DNA of 64,000 nucleotides from Roseicyclus mahoneyensis (GTDB lineage Bacteria > Pseudomonadota > Alphaproteobacteria > Rhodobacterales > Rhodobacteraceae): positions 310,001 through 374,000 of the forward strand of contig NZ_QGGW01000002.1 in NCBI RefSeq assembly GCF_003148775.1. Direction: 5' to 3'. The notes under the pieces were generated by a model, which saw only the letters and a program-made list of their open reading frames with translations, searched no databases and was not told the origin of the DNA. How positions within the stretch are numbered: the first letter of the stretch is position 1; every line of letters begins with the position of its first letter. Positions 1-9,070 of the stretch are shown piece by piece. A program made the translations under genes and the position numbers.

Positions 1-13
1 TCATGGTCTTGGG

Positions 14-610
14 TCAATCCTGCGGCTGGTATAGCAGCCGAACGCCGCCGGTGAAACTGAGGAAACTCTCACCGTCGAGGCCGGTGAGAGTCATCGCGCC
101 TGCCTCAAGCGTCAGGCCAGGCCCGGTCAAGACGATGGCCTCCGGCGCGGCCAGGTCCATGCTGTCCAGACCCACGGTCAGCCGGTCGGTGGACATCTGG
201 TAGCCTGTGGTCACCACCACGGTGACAGAGCCGTCAAGGACGACGACCTGTCTGGCCAATTCCAGATCGCCCCGGTCTGCCGACAACAGCAGCGCTGCGC
301 CGTCGGACAGGCTGAGGCGACTTTCGACGGCCGTCATCAATATGGTGTTGGGGTCCTGTACGGCCGCGGCGGCAGTTTCGGCCACCAACGTTACCTCGCG
401 CCCGTCGTCCAGCGTTCCGGCAAAGCGTGGCCGCGACAGGCGTTGTTCGCGCACAAGCTGGTCGACATCCACCTGCGCAAAGGGCAGGGCATCCTCGGGG
501 TCGGGCGTCCGCGAAAACAGGAACAGCGTCGACAACAGCGCCAGCGCGATCAATGGCAGGGCCACCTTTGCCCAGGCGACCGTCGTGGAATATCGGTTGC
601 CGCGTGCCAT
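14..610 (-). CDS. lptC: LptC, LPS transport periplasmic protein
   Basis: Probable LptC (198 residues), the bitopic inner-membrane protein that receives lipopolysaccharide from the LptBFG transporter and passes it to LptA. A single membrane segment lies at about residues 13-33 after a short basic N-terminus, followed by a periplasmic beta-rich domain with repeated short strands, as the LptC/LptA/OstA fold requires. I start it at the ATG at 610 (residues MARGNRYS) because the reading frame upstream is already rnd, whose stop is 13 bases away. The neighbours support the call: rnd is upstream, and an ATG complementary to bases 2-4 would begin the next gene (probably lptA) running out of the window. 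Sequence conservation in LptC is low, so the call rests on topology plus gene order. Confidence 0.8.
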   Translation of the reverse strand: MARGNRYSTTVAWAKVALPLIALALLSTLFLFSRTPDPEDALPFAQVDVDQLVREQRLSRPRFAGTLDDGREVTLVAETAAAAVQDPNTILMTAVESRLSLSDGAALLLSADRGDLELARQVVVLDGSVTVVVTTGYQMSTDRLTVGLDSMDLAAPEAIVLTGPGLTLEAGAMTLTGLDGESFLSFTGGVRLLYQPQD

Positions 611-623
611 CGGACCCTCGACC

Positions 624-1235
624 TCAATGGGCGAAGATGTCGATCTCGGGCCATCCGGCAAGGTCAAGCTGCGCGCGGGCGGGCAGGAAATCGAAACACG
701 CTTGCGCAAGGTCGGTCCGCCCTTCGCGCTCGAGCATCACGTCGAGTTTCGCCTTGAGCCGGTGCAGATACAGCACGTCCGACGCGGCATAGGATTTCTG
801 TGCTTCGCTCAGCGAAACCGCGCCCCAGTCCGAGCTTTGCTGCTGTTTGGAAATGTCGATGTCGAGCAATTCCTGCAGAAGATACTTCAGCCCGTGGCGG
901 TCGGTATAGGTGCGTACAAGTCTGGATGCGATCTTGGTGCAATAGACGGGTGAGGCCAGCGCGCCGAAGGCGTGATACATCACCGCGATGTCGAAACGCC
1001 CGAAATGGAACAGTTTCAGAACCTCCGGGTCACGCAAGAGGCGCGCCAGATTGGGTGCATCTGTCTGGCCCTTGTCGATCTGCACCAGATGGGCGTCGCC
1101 GTCGCCCGAAGACAGTTGGACAACGCACAGCCTGTCGCGCTGGGGGATCAGCCCCATGGTCTCGCAATCAATTGCGACAATGGGGCCCAGATACAGTCCG
1201 TCGGGCAGATCGTTCTTGTAGAGGTGATTGGTCAC
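624..1235 (-). CDS. rnd: Ribonuclease D-type 3'-5' exonuclease (short form)
   Basis: DEDD-family 3'-5' exonuclease (203 residues) resembling the catalytic domain of RNase D, which trims the 3' ends of tRNA and other structured RNAs. Visible motifs: Exo I DCET at residues 23-26, Exo II around HFGRFD, and Exo III YAASDVLYL with the catalytic Tyr and Asp. The HRDC domains of the roughly 375-residue E. coli enzyme are absent, which is common for the alphaproteobacterial form. Start: the frame stays open upstream to 1394, but those extra codons are the tRNA-Leu gene read as protein, so the start is the GTG at 1235, giving an N-terminus like relatives (MTNHLYKNDLP). It lies 78 bases downstream of tRNA-Leu on the same strand and 13 bases upstream of lptC. 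Confidence 0.9.
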   Translation of the reverse strand: MTNHLYKNDLPDGLYLGPIVAIDCETMGLIPQRDRLCVVQLSSGDGDAHLVQIDKGQTDAPNLARLLRDPEVLKLFHFGRFDIAVMYHAFGALASPVYCTKIASRLVRTYTDRHGLKYLLQELLDIDISKQQQSSDWGAVSLSEAQKSYAASDVLYLHRLKAKLDVMLEREGRTDLAQACFDFLPARAQLDLAGWPEIDIFAH

Positions 1236-1313
1236 GCGCCCGTCCCTTTCAGCATCCAGTCGGAGCCAGCTATGCCCCAACCTGCCCGAAGGCGCCAGAG
1301 CGTCGAAGGGATT

Positions 1314-1400
<87 letters not shown>

Positions 1401-1417
1401 AGGTGTCGTGAGCGGGG

Positions 1418-1446
1418 CTGATATATCCGCATCGCGGGGCTGTCAA
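1418..1446 (-). promoter_or_regulatory. Probable sigma-70 promoter of tRNA-Leu
   Basis: On the minus strand a perfect TTGACA (1446-1441) is followed after 17 bases by TATCAG (1423-1418); an overlapping TATATC at 15 bases is an alternative -10 box. The -10 box ends 17 bases before the tRNA 5' end, with tamB ending 27 bases further upstream. The position and the perfect -35 box suggest a strong housekeeping promoter for tRNA-Leu and possibly rnd-lptC. Confidence 0.6.
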
Positions 1447-1472
1447 CGGGCCAAACCCGGGAAAATCGGCGC

Positions 1473-4400
1473 TTAGTAATCGCGCTCGAAAAAGACACCC
1501 AGCCTCGAGGTTCCATCGGTCGAAAACGTTCCACGCGCGGTGATGTCGGGCGTCAGGTCGATGTTGAGCGAGGCACCCGTGTTGCCGTCCTGGTCAATGA
1601 CGACGTCCGTATAGACATTGTCCGACAGGTAGCGCCCGGCGCGCAAGGCGGCGTTGCCCTCGGCGTCGGTCTGAAGGTCCAGATCGTCGAGGCCCAGGCC
1701 CTCGCGCAGGGTGGCGAAGATGCCGGACTGGCTGGAACCGCCCGCCAGCGAAGCGGCGGCATCGGCCATCTGCAACAATTGCACCGGTGACAGGGCCGAG
1801 ACCGAGCGCCCGAACAGAAGCTGGGCCAGAACCTCGTCCTCTGGCAGGGCCGGGGTGGACGTAAAGCTGATCTCGGGCGCGCTGATCCGGCCGATCATGT
1901 TCACGCCGATGGTATAGCCTCCGTTGCGCGACGTGGCCAACAGGCGGATGTACGGGTCAAAGTTGCCTTGCAGGGTTGCAGACCCATCCGTCAGGTCCAG
2001 CCGGTTTCCAAGGATCGCAAGCCGCCCCCGGATCAGATCGAAGCGGCCCGAAGGGATCACATTTGCCGTGGTCCCAGCCAGGCCGAGCGTCCCGCCCAGT
2101 TCGGCATCCAGACCGCGACCGCGCAGGAAGATCCGGCCGGGTGCGGTAATGGTCAGGTCCAGACCGATCCTTTGCGATCCACCGCTACCGGTTTCGGAAG
2201 GACCGAGGCCCGCAGCGACCCGCGTGCGACGTTCGGCAGCGGTTTCGCCCAGATGTGTGATCGGCGGAATCGGGGCAGACCCGCCCAGCCCGCTTTCGGG
2301 GATACGCAGTTCCGTTTCGCCAAGCGCGATGGTGCCGCCCACCTGAAGCGACCCCGCCAGCGACCCGCTGACCGTCACGTCGGCCCGGTTGATGGAGGCG
2401 GAATAGAGCGTCGGATCGATAAGCCGCAGGCTCTGCCCAGTGACAGTGATCTGTGCCGGAAGGCCCGGCGTGGTCAGCGTCACCGATCCGTTGGCGCCGA
2501 TGGTGCCGCCGGTGCCGAGCGTTCCGTTCGCGTCAAAGCTGAGACGCCCGCCCGAAATCTGACCCGACGCCGACAGTCCGTCAATGGATGTCTGCACGAT
2601 CGGGAGCGTGACGCGCGCGCCGCCGGTCCGGAAGCTTCCGGACAGATTCGCAAGGCTTGGAGCGCCCCGGAGCGTCAGGTCAAAGGCCAAGGATCCGCTT
2701 ATCCCTCTGGGTGCCAGTGCCCGGTTCGCCAGCGCGAGCGGCAATTGCCCGTTGGCCGTCAGGTCGACCGTGCCCGCCACAGGCTCTGCGCTGCCCGACA
2801 GCGTCGCCGTGATGCCCGCGGCACTGCCTACATTGGCCACGATCCGGTAGGGCGCCGCGCTGTCCGGCCCGCGTGTCACATTGAGTGTGCTGGTCACGGC
2901 CCCGCTCAGGGCGTCGGTGAACAGGCCGATGTTGTTCAGCCGCACTTCGGCCGACGCGACGGCGCCCGCATCGCTCAGTTGCCCGCTGCCTGTCAGGGTC
3001 AATTCAGGGCCCGCCAACCGCAGGTCGCGCAGGATCAGAACGCCATCGTCGCGCCGCGCGGACACAAAGAGCCGGATTTCCCCGGCCGAAAGCTGCGGCG
3101 GCAAGGCGGCAGGCAGCGGCAGGTCGGTCGCGGTACCGCTGAGGGTCAGGTCGAAATCGCCTGATACAGGGTCTGCTCCGCCCGTCAGGTCGGCGTTGAT
3201 GCCGGCATCGCTGCGCAGGTTCGCGGCGATCTGCAAGGTGGCGTCGTCCTCGACACCTTGGGTGATGTCAATCGTCACATTCGCCGGTCCGCTCAGGGCA
3301 TCGGTGAACAGACCCACCTCGGCCAACCGCGCCTCGGCTGACAGGGTCGCGCCCGTCGAACTCAACCGTCCGTTCGCAGTCAGGGACACCTCTTGCCCCG
3401 AAAGCCGCAGCTCGCGCAGGGTCGTGCCGGTTGCGTCGCGCAGCGCCGAGACGGTCAGCGTCGTATCGCCCGCCAAAAGCTCGGGCGGGACGCCATCGGC
3501 AAGGACCAGATCGGTTCCGGTGCCGGTCAGAACCATGTCGAAGGCGCCTGACAGGATCTCAGCCTCGCCCGACAGCGCCCCGCTCAACGATCCGGCCAAC
3601 GGCTGGCCTGTCAGTGCGGCAAAGCGTGACAGGTCGCCCGCCTCCGCCCTCAGGTCGGTGGTCAGGGTCAGCTGCTGGTCGGCCAGCAACAGCGCGGCCA
3701 TGCCGGACAGGAACAGGTTGCCGGCCTGCGTTTCCAGATCGCTCAGGATCAGTGGCGCGCCTTGCAGCCACGAGATTTGCGCCGTCAAGCGCGCGCTGTC
3801 GCCCAAGGCGGTCGCAAGGGCCGGATCATCGTGGCTCAGCCCCCCGATTTCGATGGTGACGGGAGAGCTGACGGACAGCCCCTGAGGGGTCTCGCCGATC
3901 TGTCCGCTGGCATCGAGGCTCAGGCTCGCGACCCGCGCCGGTCCTAGGTTCAGCGACGTGACACCGACCTTGGCGGTGTAGCTGTCGCGGTCGGCGGAGT
4001 CATAGCTCAGGTTCAGGTCGACTGCTCCGACGGTGACGTCACCGCCGGACACCGGCAGGCGCACCGGGCCCTCGTCCTCCGGGTCGGCGATGCGACCGAC
4101 CAGTTCGAACGCACGCGGATGCCCGCCGGGTGCCAGCGACAACGTACCGTCCAGCGTCAAGGCCGCTGAGCCAAGTGAAAGGGTATCAAGCTCGACCGAT
4201 CCATCCGGCAAAAGCCGCAGGTCGGTTTCCAGTGCCACGTCCGGTCCAAAGAACCTGCGGTAGTCCGGCATGAGCAGCGGGGTGATGTCGCCACCCAGAT
4301 CGGCCTGCACGCGACGTTCGCCCGTGTCAGCCGCCAGCGACGTCACGACCTGTCCGGTCAGACGCGGCTCGCCGTCGCTTTCCAACGCGATATCGGCGGT

Positions 4401-5114
4401 GAACTCGTCAATCGGCCCCGCGCCGTCGACAGAAAGCCGCACAGGGGGCGCGCCCGGCAGGCCCAGAAGGGTCGTGGCGATGCCGCCGGCCTCTTCCTCC
4501 ACGAGCAGGGCCAGATCGAGCTGCCGTGTTGTGTTGCCATAGGATGCCTGCAGGTCGAACAGTCCGCGCGGCCCGTCAATCCGTTCAAGATTAAGGTTGG
4601 CTGATCCCTCGCCCCCTGCCAGCCGCGCGTTGCCCTCGATCGAGAACGCGACAGCGAGGCCGAGGATATCCTCGCCCAGCGAGACGCGCGCGATGGCGGT
4701 GCGCTCGATCGCGATGGACACCGGCAATTCTGGCAGGGAAAACGGCGTCGCCTCGGCGCTGGACAGATCCGGGCCCGATCTTGTGATGGTCGGGCGGCGC
4801 GCGATCTCCAGATGCTCGGCGGTCAGCTGGTCGATCTGCAGCGCCCCTCTGAGCAGTGCTGCCCGCGACCAAGTCAGCTGGACGTTTTCCAGCGTCAGCC
4901 AGACCCCATCGTCGTCGGCGATGGTCATCAGGTCCATCTGCGCGGTGGAACTGAGCGCGCCGCGAAAGCCGCTGATCGTGACCGTGCGTGCCCCGTCCGA
5001 AAGCTGGTCCTCGAGAAAGCGGACGATCCGGGTGCGGTCGTCTTCCTCCTGCGCCAGCACCGTTGCGGGCAGGATGAAGGCCAGAAGGGTCAGACAAAGA
5101 GCCAGCGCGCGCAT
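1473..5114 (-). CDS. tamB: TamB, translocation and assembly module inner-membrane subunit
   Basis: TamB/DUF490-family protein (1213 residues). TamB spans the periplasm as a long hydrophobic-groove beta structure. It works with TamA in outer-membrane protein assembly and is linked to phospholipid transport to the outer membrane. The N-terminus (MRALALCLTLLAFILPATVLAQ) is a signal peptide or anchor. The long middle consists of repeating AsmA-like beta segments (recurring LTGSGQLSDAGA-type blocks near residues 500-850), and the last ~350 residues form the conserved C-terminal domain ending in FFERDY. The start is the ATG at 5114, whose A is also the last base of the tamA stop (TGATG), so the pair is translationally coupled. 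The frame is open for 159 bases further upstream, but that part overlaps tamA and lacks a signal sequence. Confidence 0.93.
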   Translation of the reverse strand: MRALALCLTLLAFILPATVLAQEEDDRTRIVRFLEDQLSDGARTVTISGFRGALSSTAQMDLMTIADDDGVWLTLENVQLTWSRAALLRGALQIDQLTAEHLEIARRPTITRSGPDLSSAEATPFSLPELPVSIAIERTAIARVSLGEDILGLAVAFSIEGNARLAGGEGSANLNLERIDGPRGLFDLQASYGNTTRQLDLALLVEEEAGGIATTLLGLPGAPPVRLSVDGAGPIDEFTADIALESDGEPRLTGQVVTSLAADTGERRVQADLGGDITPLLMPDYRRFFGPDVALETDLRLLPDGSVELDTLSLGSAALTLDGTLSLAPGGHPRAFELVGRIADPEDEGPVRLPVSGGDVTVGAVDLNLSYDSADRDSYTAKVGVTSLNLGPARVASLSLDASGQIGETPQGLSVSSPVTIEIGGLSHDDPALATALGDSARLTAQISWLQGAPLILSDLETQAGNLFLSGMAALLLADQQLTLTTDLRAEAGDLSRFAALTGQPLAGSLSGALSGEAEILSGAFDMVLTGTGTDLVLADGVPPELLAGDTTLTVSALRDATGTTLRELRLSGQEVSLTANGRLSSTGATLSAEARLAEVGLFTDALSGPANVTIDITQGVEDDATLQIAANLRSDAGINADLTGGADPVSGDFDLTLSGTATDLPLPAALPPQLSAGEIRLFVSARRDDGVLILRDLRLAGPELTLTGSGQLSDAGAVASAEVRLNNIGLFTDALSGAVTSTLNVTRGPDSAAPYRIVANVGSAAGITATLSGSAEPVAGTVDLTANGQLPLALANRALAPRGISGSLAFDLTLRGAPSLANLSGSFRTGGARVTLPIVQTSIDGLSASGQISGGRLSFDANGTLGTGGTIGANGSVTLTTPGLPAQITVTGQSLRLIDPTLYSASINRADVTVSGSLAGSLQVGGTIALGETELRIPESGLGGSAPIPPITHLGETAAERRTRVAAGLGPSETGSGGSQRIGLDLTITAPGRIFLRGRGLDAELGGTLGLAGTTANVIPSGRFDLIRGRLAILGNRLDLTDGSATLQGNFDPYIRLLATSRNGGYTIGVNMIGRISAPEISFTSTPALPEDEVLAQLLFGRSVSALSPVQLLQMADAAASLAGGSSQSGIFATLREGLGLDDLDLQTDAEGNAALRAGRYLSDNVYTDVVIDQDGNTGASLNIDLTPDITARGTFSTDGTSRLGVFFERDY

Positions 5115-6928
5115 CAGAAGGCCTGTCCGATACCGATGTAGAGATAGGCCTCTGTCCCGGCATTGTTGCCGCTGGCCGGAGTCGCCAGATCGATTCGGAT
5201 GGGGCCGAAGGGCGTGGCATAGCGCAGGCCAAGGCCCACACCCGCGTGCCAGTCGGCCGCCCCGTCGCCCCATGCGCCTTCGCTGACATAGCCCGCGTCG
5301 GCAAAGCCTACGATGCCGAAGTTCGTGTCGCCGATGTCGTGCCGCACTTCTCCCGAAAGGCCGACAAAGCCGCGCCCGCCGCTGGGCACCCCGCCTTGCA
5401 GCGCCCCAAGTGATCGGTAGGCCTGACCGCGCACGGTGCCCGATCCGCCCGAATAGAACAGGTCATCAGGCGCGATGTCGATCAGATCGCCGCCGAACAG
5501 GCTGCCCAGCTGCACCCGGGCGGCCAGCCGTGTCCGTTCCTCGGCCCCAAGGCCCCAGTACCCGCGCCCGTCCAGTGTGAACCGCGCCCCACCGCCGCCG
5601 CCGATGACCTGAAACGGAGTCAGCGTCAGGTCGGCATAGGCCCCGCCGCGCGCGTCGATCGGATCATCGCGGTTCTCGTAGGTAGCGCGCAGCGGGAGGG
5701 TAAAGCGGGTGATGTCGCGCGCGCCAAGACCATCCTCGATCTCGGAATAGGTGAGGCCGACGCCGCCCGCGACCGTCACCGTGCGTGACAGGCGATGGGT
5801 CAGCGAGGCCTCGACGCCGATGCCTTGTATCGTGAAGGTCGGTTCCTGCAGGAACACCAACGCCCCCTCGACAGCGAGCGAGGTATCGGGCGTAAAGGTC
5901 GCCGGACGCTCGAAGCGCGCCCGGAACTCGGCATCGACCCCGTCGCCTTCAAACTCCTGAATGCCCGCGATCTCCAGATCAAAGCGCAGCCGCTCTCCGC
6001 CACCCAGAAGGTTGCGGTGCAGCCAGTAGGCGCTGAGCAGCAGCCCCTCGTCGCTGGCAAGCTCCGCCCCAAAGCCCAGTCTGCGCAGCGGCGCCTCGGC
6101 CAGCGTCGCGGTGACATCGGCCACATCGCCCGCTTCGGGGTCGCGCAGGCGCAGGGCGACAGCGGAAAACACGCTGGTGTCGCGCAGCCGTTCTTCGGCG
6201 CGCTCCAGCGCGGCGGGCGAATAGACCTCCCCGGTGGGGAGGCCCGCTATCTCGAGGATGCGCTCGACCCGCATGCGTTGCTGACCCTCGGGGATCAGCG
6301 ACCCGAAGGTGATGACCGGCCCCGGATCGACGCGGATCGCCACATCGAGGATTGCGGCGCGGTTCTGGGCGGTGATCTGCTGGCTGGCGACATCGGCGGT
6401 GGCATGACCCTGGTTCTGCCAGCCTTCGAGCGCAGCACGCGTGGTGGCGCGCAAAAGCGGTGTGGTCGCGGTCTCGCCGGGGCGGAACCCGTCGGGCAGG
6501 TCGGTATTGGCGGCAAGCGGCCCGATCTCTGCGCGGCCAAGCAAGAAGGGAGGGCCGGTTTCGATGTCGATCTCGACGCGCGTCACCTGCGCGGGCGCGT
6601 CAAAGGGAGAGATGCCCGCCGCATCGCGTCCGTCGAGCCGGATGGTGATGACAGGCGCAAAGAACCCCTGTTCATAGAGAATGCCGATCAGTCGCCCGTA
6701 ATCTGCGCGCGCGGCGGCGGTGATATCCTGTCCGGTCCGAACGGTCCCCTCCTCGGGGGTGCGCAGCAGCAGAGCATTCGCCCTGAGCCGGTCGATCAGA
6801 TCCTCCGAGGCCGATGGCGCGCGCAGCGTCACCTCTTGGCCTGACACGGCCAACGGGGCCATGGCCACGGCAGCGGCCGCGATGGTGGCGCGGATCAGGG
6901 CAAAGCTCTTGCGTGACACTGCAGGCAT
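5114..6928 (-). CDS. tamA: TamA, BamA-family outer-membrane protein
   Basis: TamA (604 residues), an Omp85/BamA-superfamily outer-membrane protein that pairs with TamB. A signal peptide ends near VSG-QE (about residue 31). POTRA domains occupy roughly residues 35-270, followed by a C-terminal 16-strand barrel (surface antigen/Bac_surface_Ag domain). Barrel hallmarks are the GGSGTVRGQAYRSLG segment (VRGY-type loop motif) and the terminal strand ending in aromatic Phe (YIGIGQAF). It is upstream of and overlaps tamB by one base, forming a two-gene operon. The divergent NDUFA9-like gene begins 147 bases away, so the promoter must lie between 6929 and 7075. Confidence 0.93.
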   Translation of the reverse strand: MPAVSRKSFALIRATIAAAAVAMAPLAVSGQEVTLRAPSASEDLIDRLRANALLLRTPEEGTVRTGQDITAAARADYGRLIGILYEQGFFAPVITIRLDGRDAAGISPFDAPAQVTRVEIDIETGPPFLLGRAEIGPLAANTDLPDGFRPGETATTPLLRATTRAALEGWQNQGHATADVASQQITAQNRAAILDVAIRVDPGPVITFGSLIPEGQQRMRVERILEIAGLPTGEVYSPAALERAEERLRDTSVFSAVALRLRDPEAGDVADVTATLAEAPLRRLGFGAELASDEGLLLSAYWLHRNLLGGGERLRFDLEIAGIQEFEGDGVDAEFRARFERPATFTPDTSLAVEGALVFLQEPTFTIQGIGVEASLTHRLSRTVTVAGGVGLTYSEIEDGLGARDITRFTLPLRATYENRDDPIDARGGAYADLTLTPFQVIGGGGGARFTLDGRGYWGLGAEERTRLAARVQLGSLFGGDLIDIAPDDLFYSGGSGTVRGQAYRSLGALQGGVPSGGRGFVGLSGEVRHDIGDTNFGIVGFADAGYVSEGAWGDGAADWHAGVGLGLRYATPFGPIRIDLATPASGNNAGTEAYLYIGIGQAF

Positions 6929-7075
6929 GCTCCAGACCTAGCCCTGACGCAGCCCTCTGGCCAGCGCGTTTGCCGTGATCGGGCAAGACCGGCGGAAAAA
7001 CGGGACGATTTGCGCCTTGTCGCGCCGCGGCCCCGCTTCTATCACGCATGCAACCGCGACCGGAGGACATCATCC

Positions 7076-8065
7076 ATGTCGAAGCTTGTCACCATTTTCG
7101 GCGGCTCGGGCTTTGTCGGCCGCTATATCGCGCGCCGCATGGCCAAGGAGGGCTGGCGCGTCCGCGTAGCTGTCCGCCGCCCGAACGAGGCATTGTTCGT
7201 GCGCCCCTTTGGCGTCGTCGGGCAGGTCGAGCCTATCCTTGCCAATATCCGCGACGATGACAGCGTGCGCGCGGCGATACACGGGGCCGATGCCGTGGTA
7301 AACTGCGTGGGCATTCTGGCCGAGCAGGGCAAGAACCGGTTCAACACGGTCCAGCAGCACGGTGCTGCCCGCATCGCCCGCATCGCCGCCGAGGAAGGCG
7401 TGACGCGCATGGTTCATGTTTCGGCCATCGGGGCCGACCGCGCCAGCAAAAGCGAATACGCCAAGACCAAGGCCAAGGGCGAGGCGGCGGTTTTGTCGGC
7501 GGTGCCGAACGCGGTGATATTGCGCCCTTCGATCATCTTCGGGGCCGAGGACCAGTTCTTCAACCGCTTTGCTGCGATGACGCGGCTGGGACCGGTCTTG
7601 CCCGTGGTTGGCGGCTCGACCCGGTTCCAGCCGGTCTATGTCGATGATGTTGCCAAAGCGGCGGTGATGGGCGTTCTGGGTCAGGCCAAGCCGGGCATCT
7701 ATGAGCTGGGTGGGCCGGATGTGGAGACCTTCCGAGAGTTGATGGAGCGCATGTTGCGCATCATCCGACGGCGCAAGCTGATCGTGAACGTGCCCTTCTG
7801 GGCGGCAACGATCATGGGCGGCGGGTTCGACCTTTTGCAGACCGTGACGCTGGGTCTGGCGCGCAATGGCGTTCTGACCCGCGATCAGGTGCGCAACCTG
7901 CGGCGCGACAATGTCGTCGGCGACGGTCGCATGGGCTTTGCCGATCTGGGGATCGAGCCTGTGGCGATGGACCCGGTGCTGGAGGACTACCTTTGGCCCT
8001 ACCGGCCCGGCGGTCAGTATTCCGAGATCAAGGAAAGCGCCAAGCACCTGCGCGATCAGGAATAG
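7076..8065 (+). CDS. NDUFA9-like NAD(P)-binding protein
   Basis: Atypical short-chain dehydrogenase (329 residues) of the group related to complex I subunit NDUFA9, which binds NADPH but is not known to catalyse a reaction. The N-terminal Rossmann motif GGSGFVG is at residues 9-15. The downstream YAKTKAKGE segment takes the place of the usual YxxxK region, and the C-terminal ~100 residues are specific to the family. The start is the ATG at 7076, 10 bases after a GGAGG at 7062-7066; the open frame upstream has no such site. Its last 10 bases overlap the end of uppP, which runs in the opposite direction. In bacteria such proteins may assist complex I or quinone-linked metabolism; no nuo gene is present here to confirm it. 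Confidence 0.85.
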   Translation: MSKLVTIFGGSGFVGRYIARRMAKEGWRVRVAVRRPNEALFVRPFGVVGQVEPILANIRDDDSVRAAIHGADAVVNCVGILAEQGKNRFNTVQQHGAARIARIAAEEGVTRMVHVSAIGADRASKSEYAKTKAKGEAAVLSAVPNAVILRPSIIFGAEDQFFNRFAAMTRLGPVLPVVGGSTRFQPVYVDDVAKAAVMGVLGQAKPGIYELGGPDVETFRELMERMLRIIRRRKLIVNVPFWAATIMGGGFDLLQTVTLGLARNGVLTRDQVRNLRRDNVVGDGRMGFADLGIEPVAMDPVLEDYLWPYRPGGQYSEIKESAKHLRDQE

Positions 8066-8859
8066 GCGACCCACAGCAGCACCATGCCCAGCGCGACGCG
8101 GTAGATCACATAGGGCGTGAAGCTGACCGATCTCAGCAAGCGCATCATCACCGCCAGCGCGGCCAGCGCCGAGACAAAGGCGAAGGCGGCCGCGATGGCA
8201 CCGTCTCGGGCGGCTTGCGCATCGGCGGTCATCATCACCTCGCCGCCCAGCAAGATTCCCGAGGCGATGATGGTCGGGATCGACATCAGCATCGACAGCC
8301 GCGCCGCGCTGGTCCGGTCAAATCCCAGCAGGCGGGCGCCCGTGATGGTGATGCCCGACCGCGACGTGCCCGGGATCAGCGCGACCGCCTGCCACAGGCC
8401 AAGGGTGATCGCGTCGCGGAGTGTCCAGGCTTCGGCCGGTTTGACCTGCTGTCCGCGCTGGTCGGCCCAATAGAGCACCACACCGAACACCAGCATGGCC
8501 CAGCCGATCACGGCAATCGAACGCATCACATCGGCCAGCCCGGTCAGATGCACGATCAGGCCCGCGACGATCACGGGCACGGTCGCGGCTAGCAGCAAGA
8601 AGGCCAGTCTCGCGCCGACCGTGTCGATCCGCCCGGTCAGCATCCGGGGGATGCCGCCCAGCGCCACCCGGACGTCGGACCAGAAGTAAAGGATTACTGC
8701 GCCAAGCGTGCCGACATGGACGGCCACGTCGATGACCTGCCCTTGGTCCTGCAGGCCGGTGAGATTCGGCAAAAGCACGAGATGGCCAGAGCTGGAAACC
8801 GGCAGGAACTCGGTCACGCCCTGGATCAGTGCCAGAAGCAGCAAATTCCAGAGCGCCAT
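8056..8859 (-). CDS. uppP: Undecaprenyl-diphosphate phosphatase UppP (BacA)
   Basis: Integral membrane phosphatase (267 residues) that converts undecaprenyl diphosphate to the monophosphate, recycling the lipid carrier for peptidoglycan and other surface polymers; it also gives bacitracin tolerance. Signature motifs are present: QGVTEFLPVSSSGH at residues 13-26, with the catalytic Glu17 and Ser/His cluster, and PGTSRSG in the second half. About seven or eight hydrophobic segments are visible. I start it at the ATG at 8859; an upstream TTG at 8886 is in frame but adds a polar tail unlike the family. The 3' end overlaps the convergent NDUFA9-like gene by 10 bases. Confidence 0.95.
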   Translation of the reverse strand: MALWNLLLLALIQGVTEFLPVSSSGHLVLLPNLTGLQDQGQVIDVAVHVGTLGAVILYFWSDVRVALGGIPRMLTGRIDTVGARLAFLLLAATVPVIVAGLIVHLTGLADVMRSIAVIGWAMLVFGVVLYWADQRGQQVKPAEAWTLRDAITLGLWQAVALIPGTSRSGITITGARLLGFDRTSAARLSMLMSIPTIIASGILLGGEVMMTADAQAARDGAIAAAFAFVSALAALAVMMRLLRSVSFTPYVIYRVALGMVLLWVAYS

Positions 8860-8922
8860 CACAGACGCCCGGTCAGGTTCAGCCAATAGTTAACAGTCTG
8901 GTATTTCATCACAAAAAACTCT

Positions 8923-8944
8923 ATAGGTATGATTTGTTACCTAT
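8923..8944. promoter_or_regulatory. Operator-like inverted repeat upstream of gltD
   Basis: ATAGGTA (8923-8929) and TACCTAT (8938-8944) form a perfect 7-bp inverted repeat with an 8-bp spacer in an unusually AT-rich stretch. An isolated ATAGGT half-site recurs at 8997-9002. It lies in the 211-base gap between divergent uppP and gltD, about 130 bases before the gltD start. This looks like a regulator binding site; the regulator is unknown. Confidence 0.35.
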
Positions 8945-9070
8945 TTTCGTGTCGAGGGCCGTCTCCGGTGTGCATACCCAGGCCAGAAATCGACAAATAG
9001 GTCAGTATTGTTGTCTTTTTATCCCCGCGGCATCTTTGTATAGGGGCGCAGCTAGGATGGGAGATGTTTC

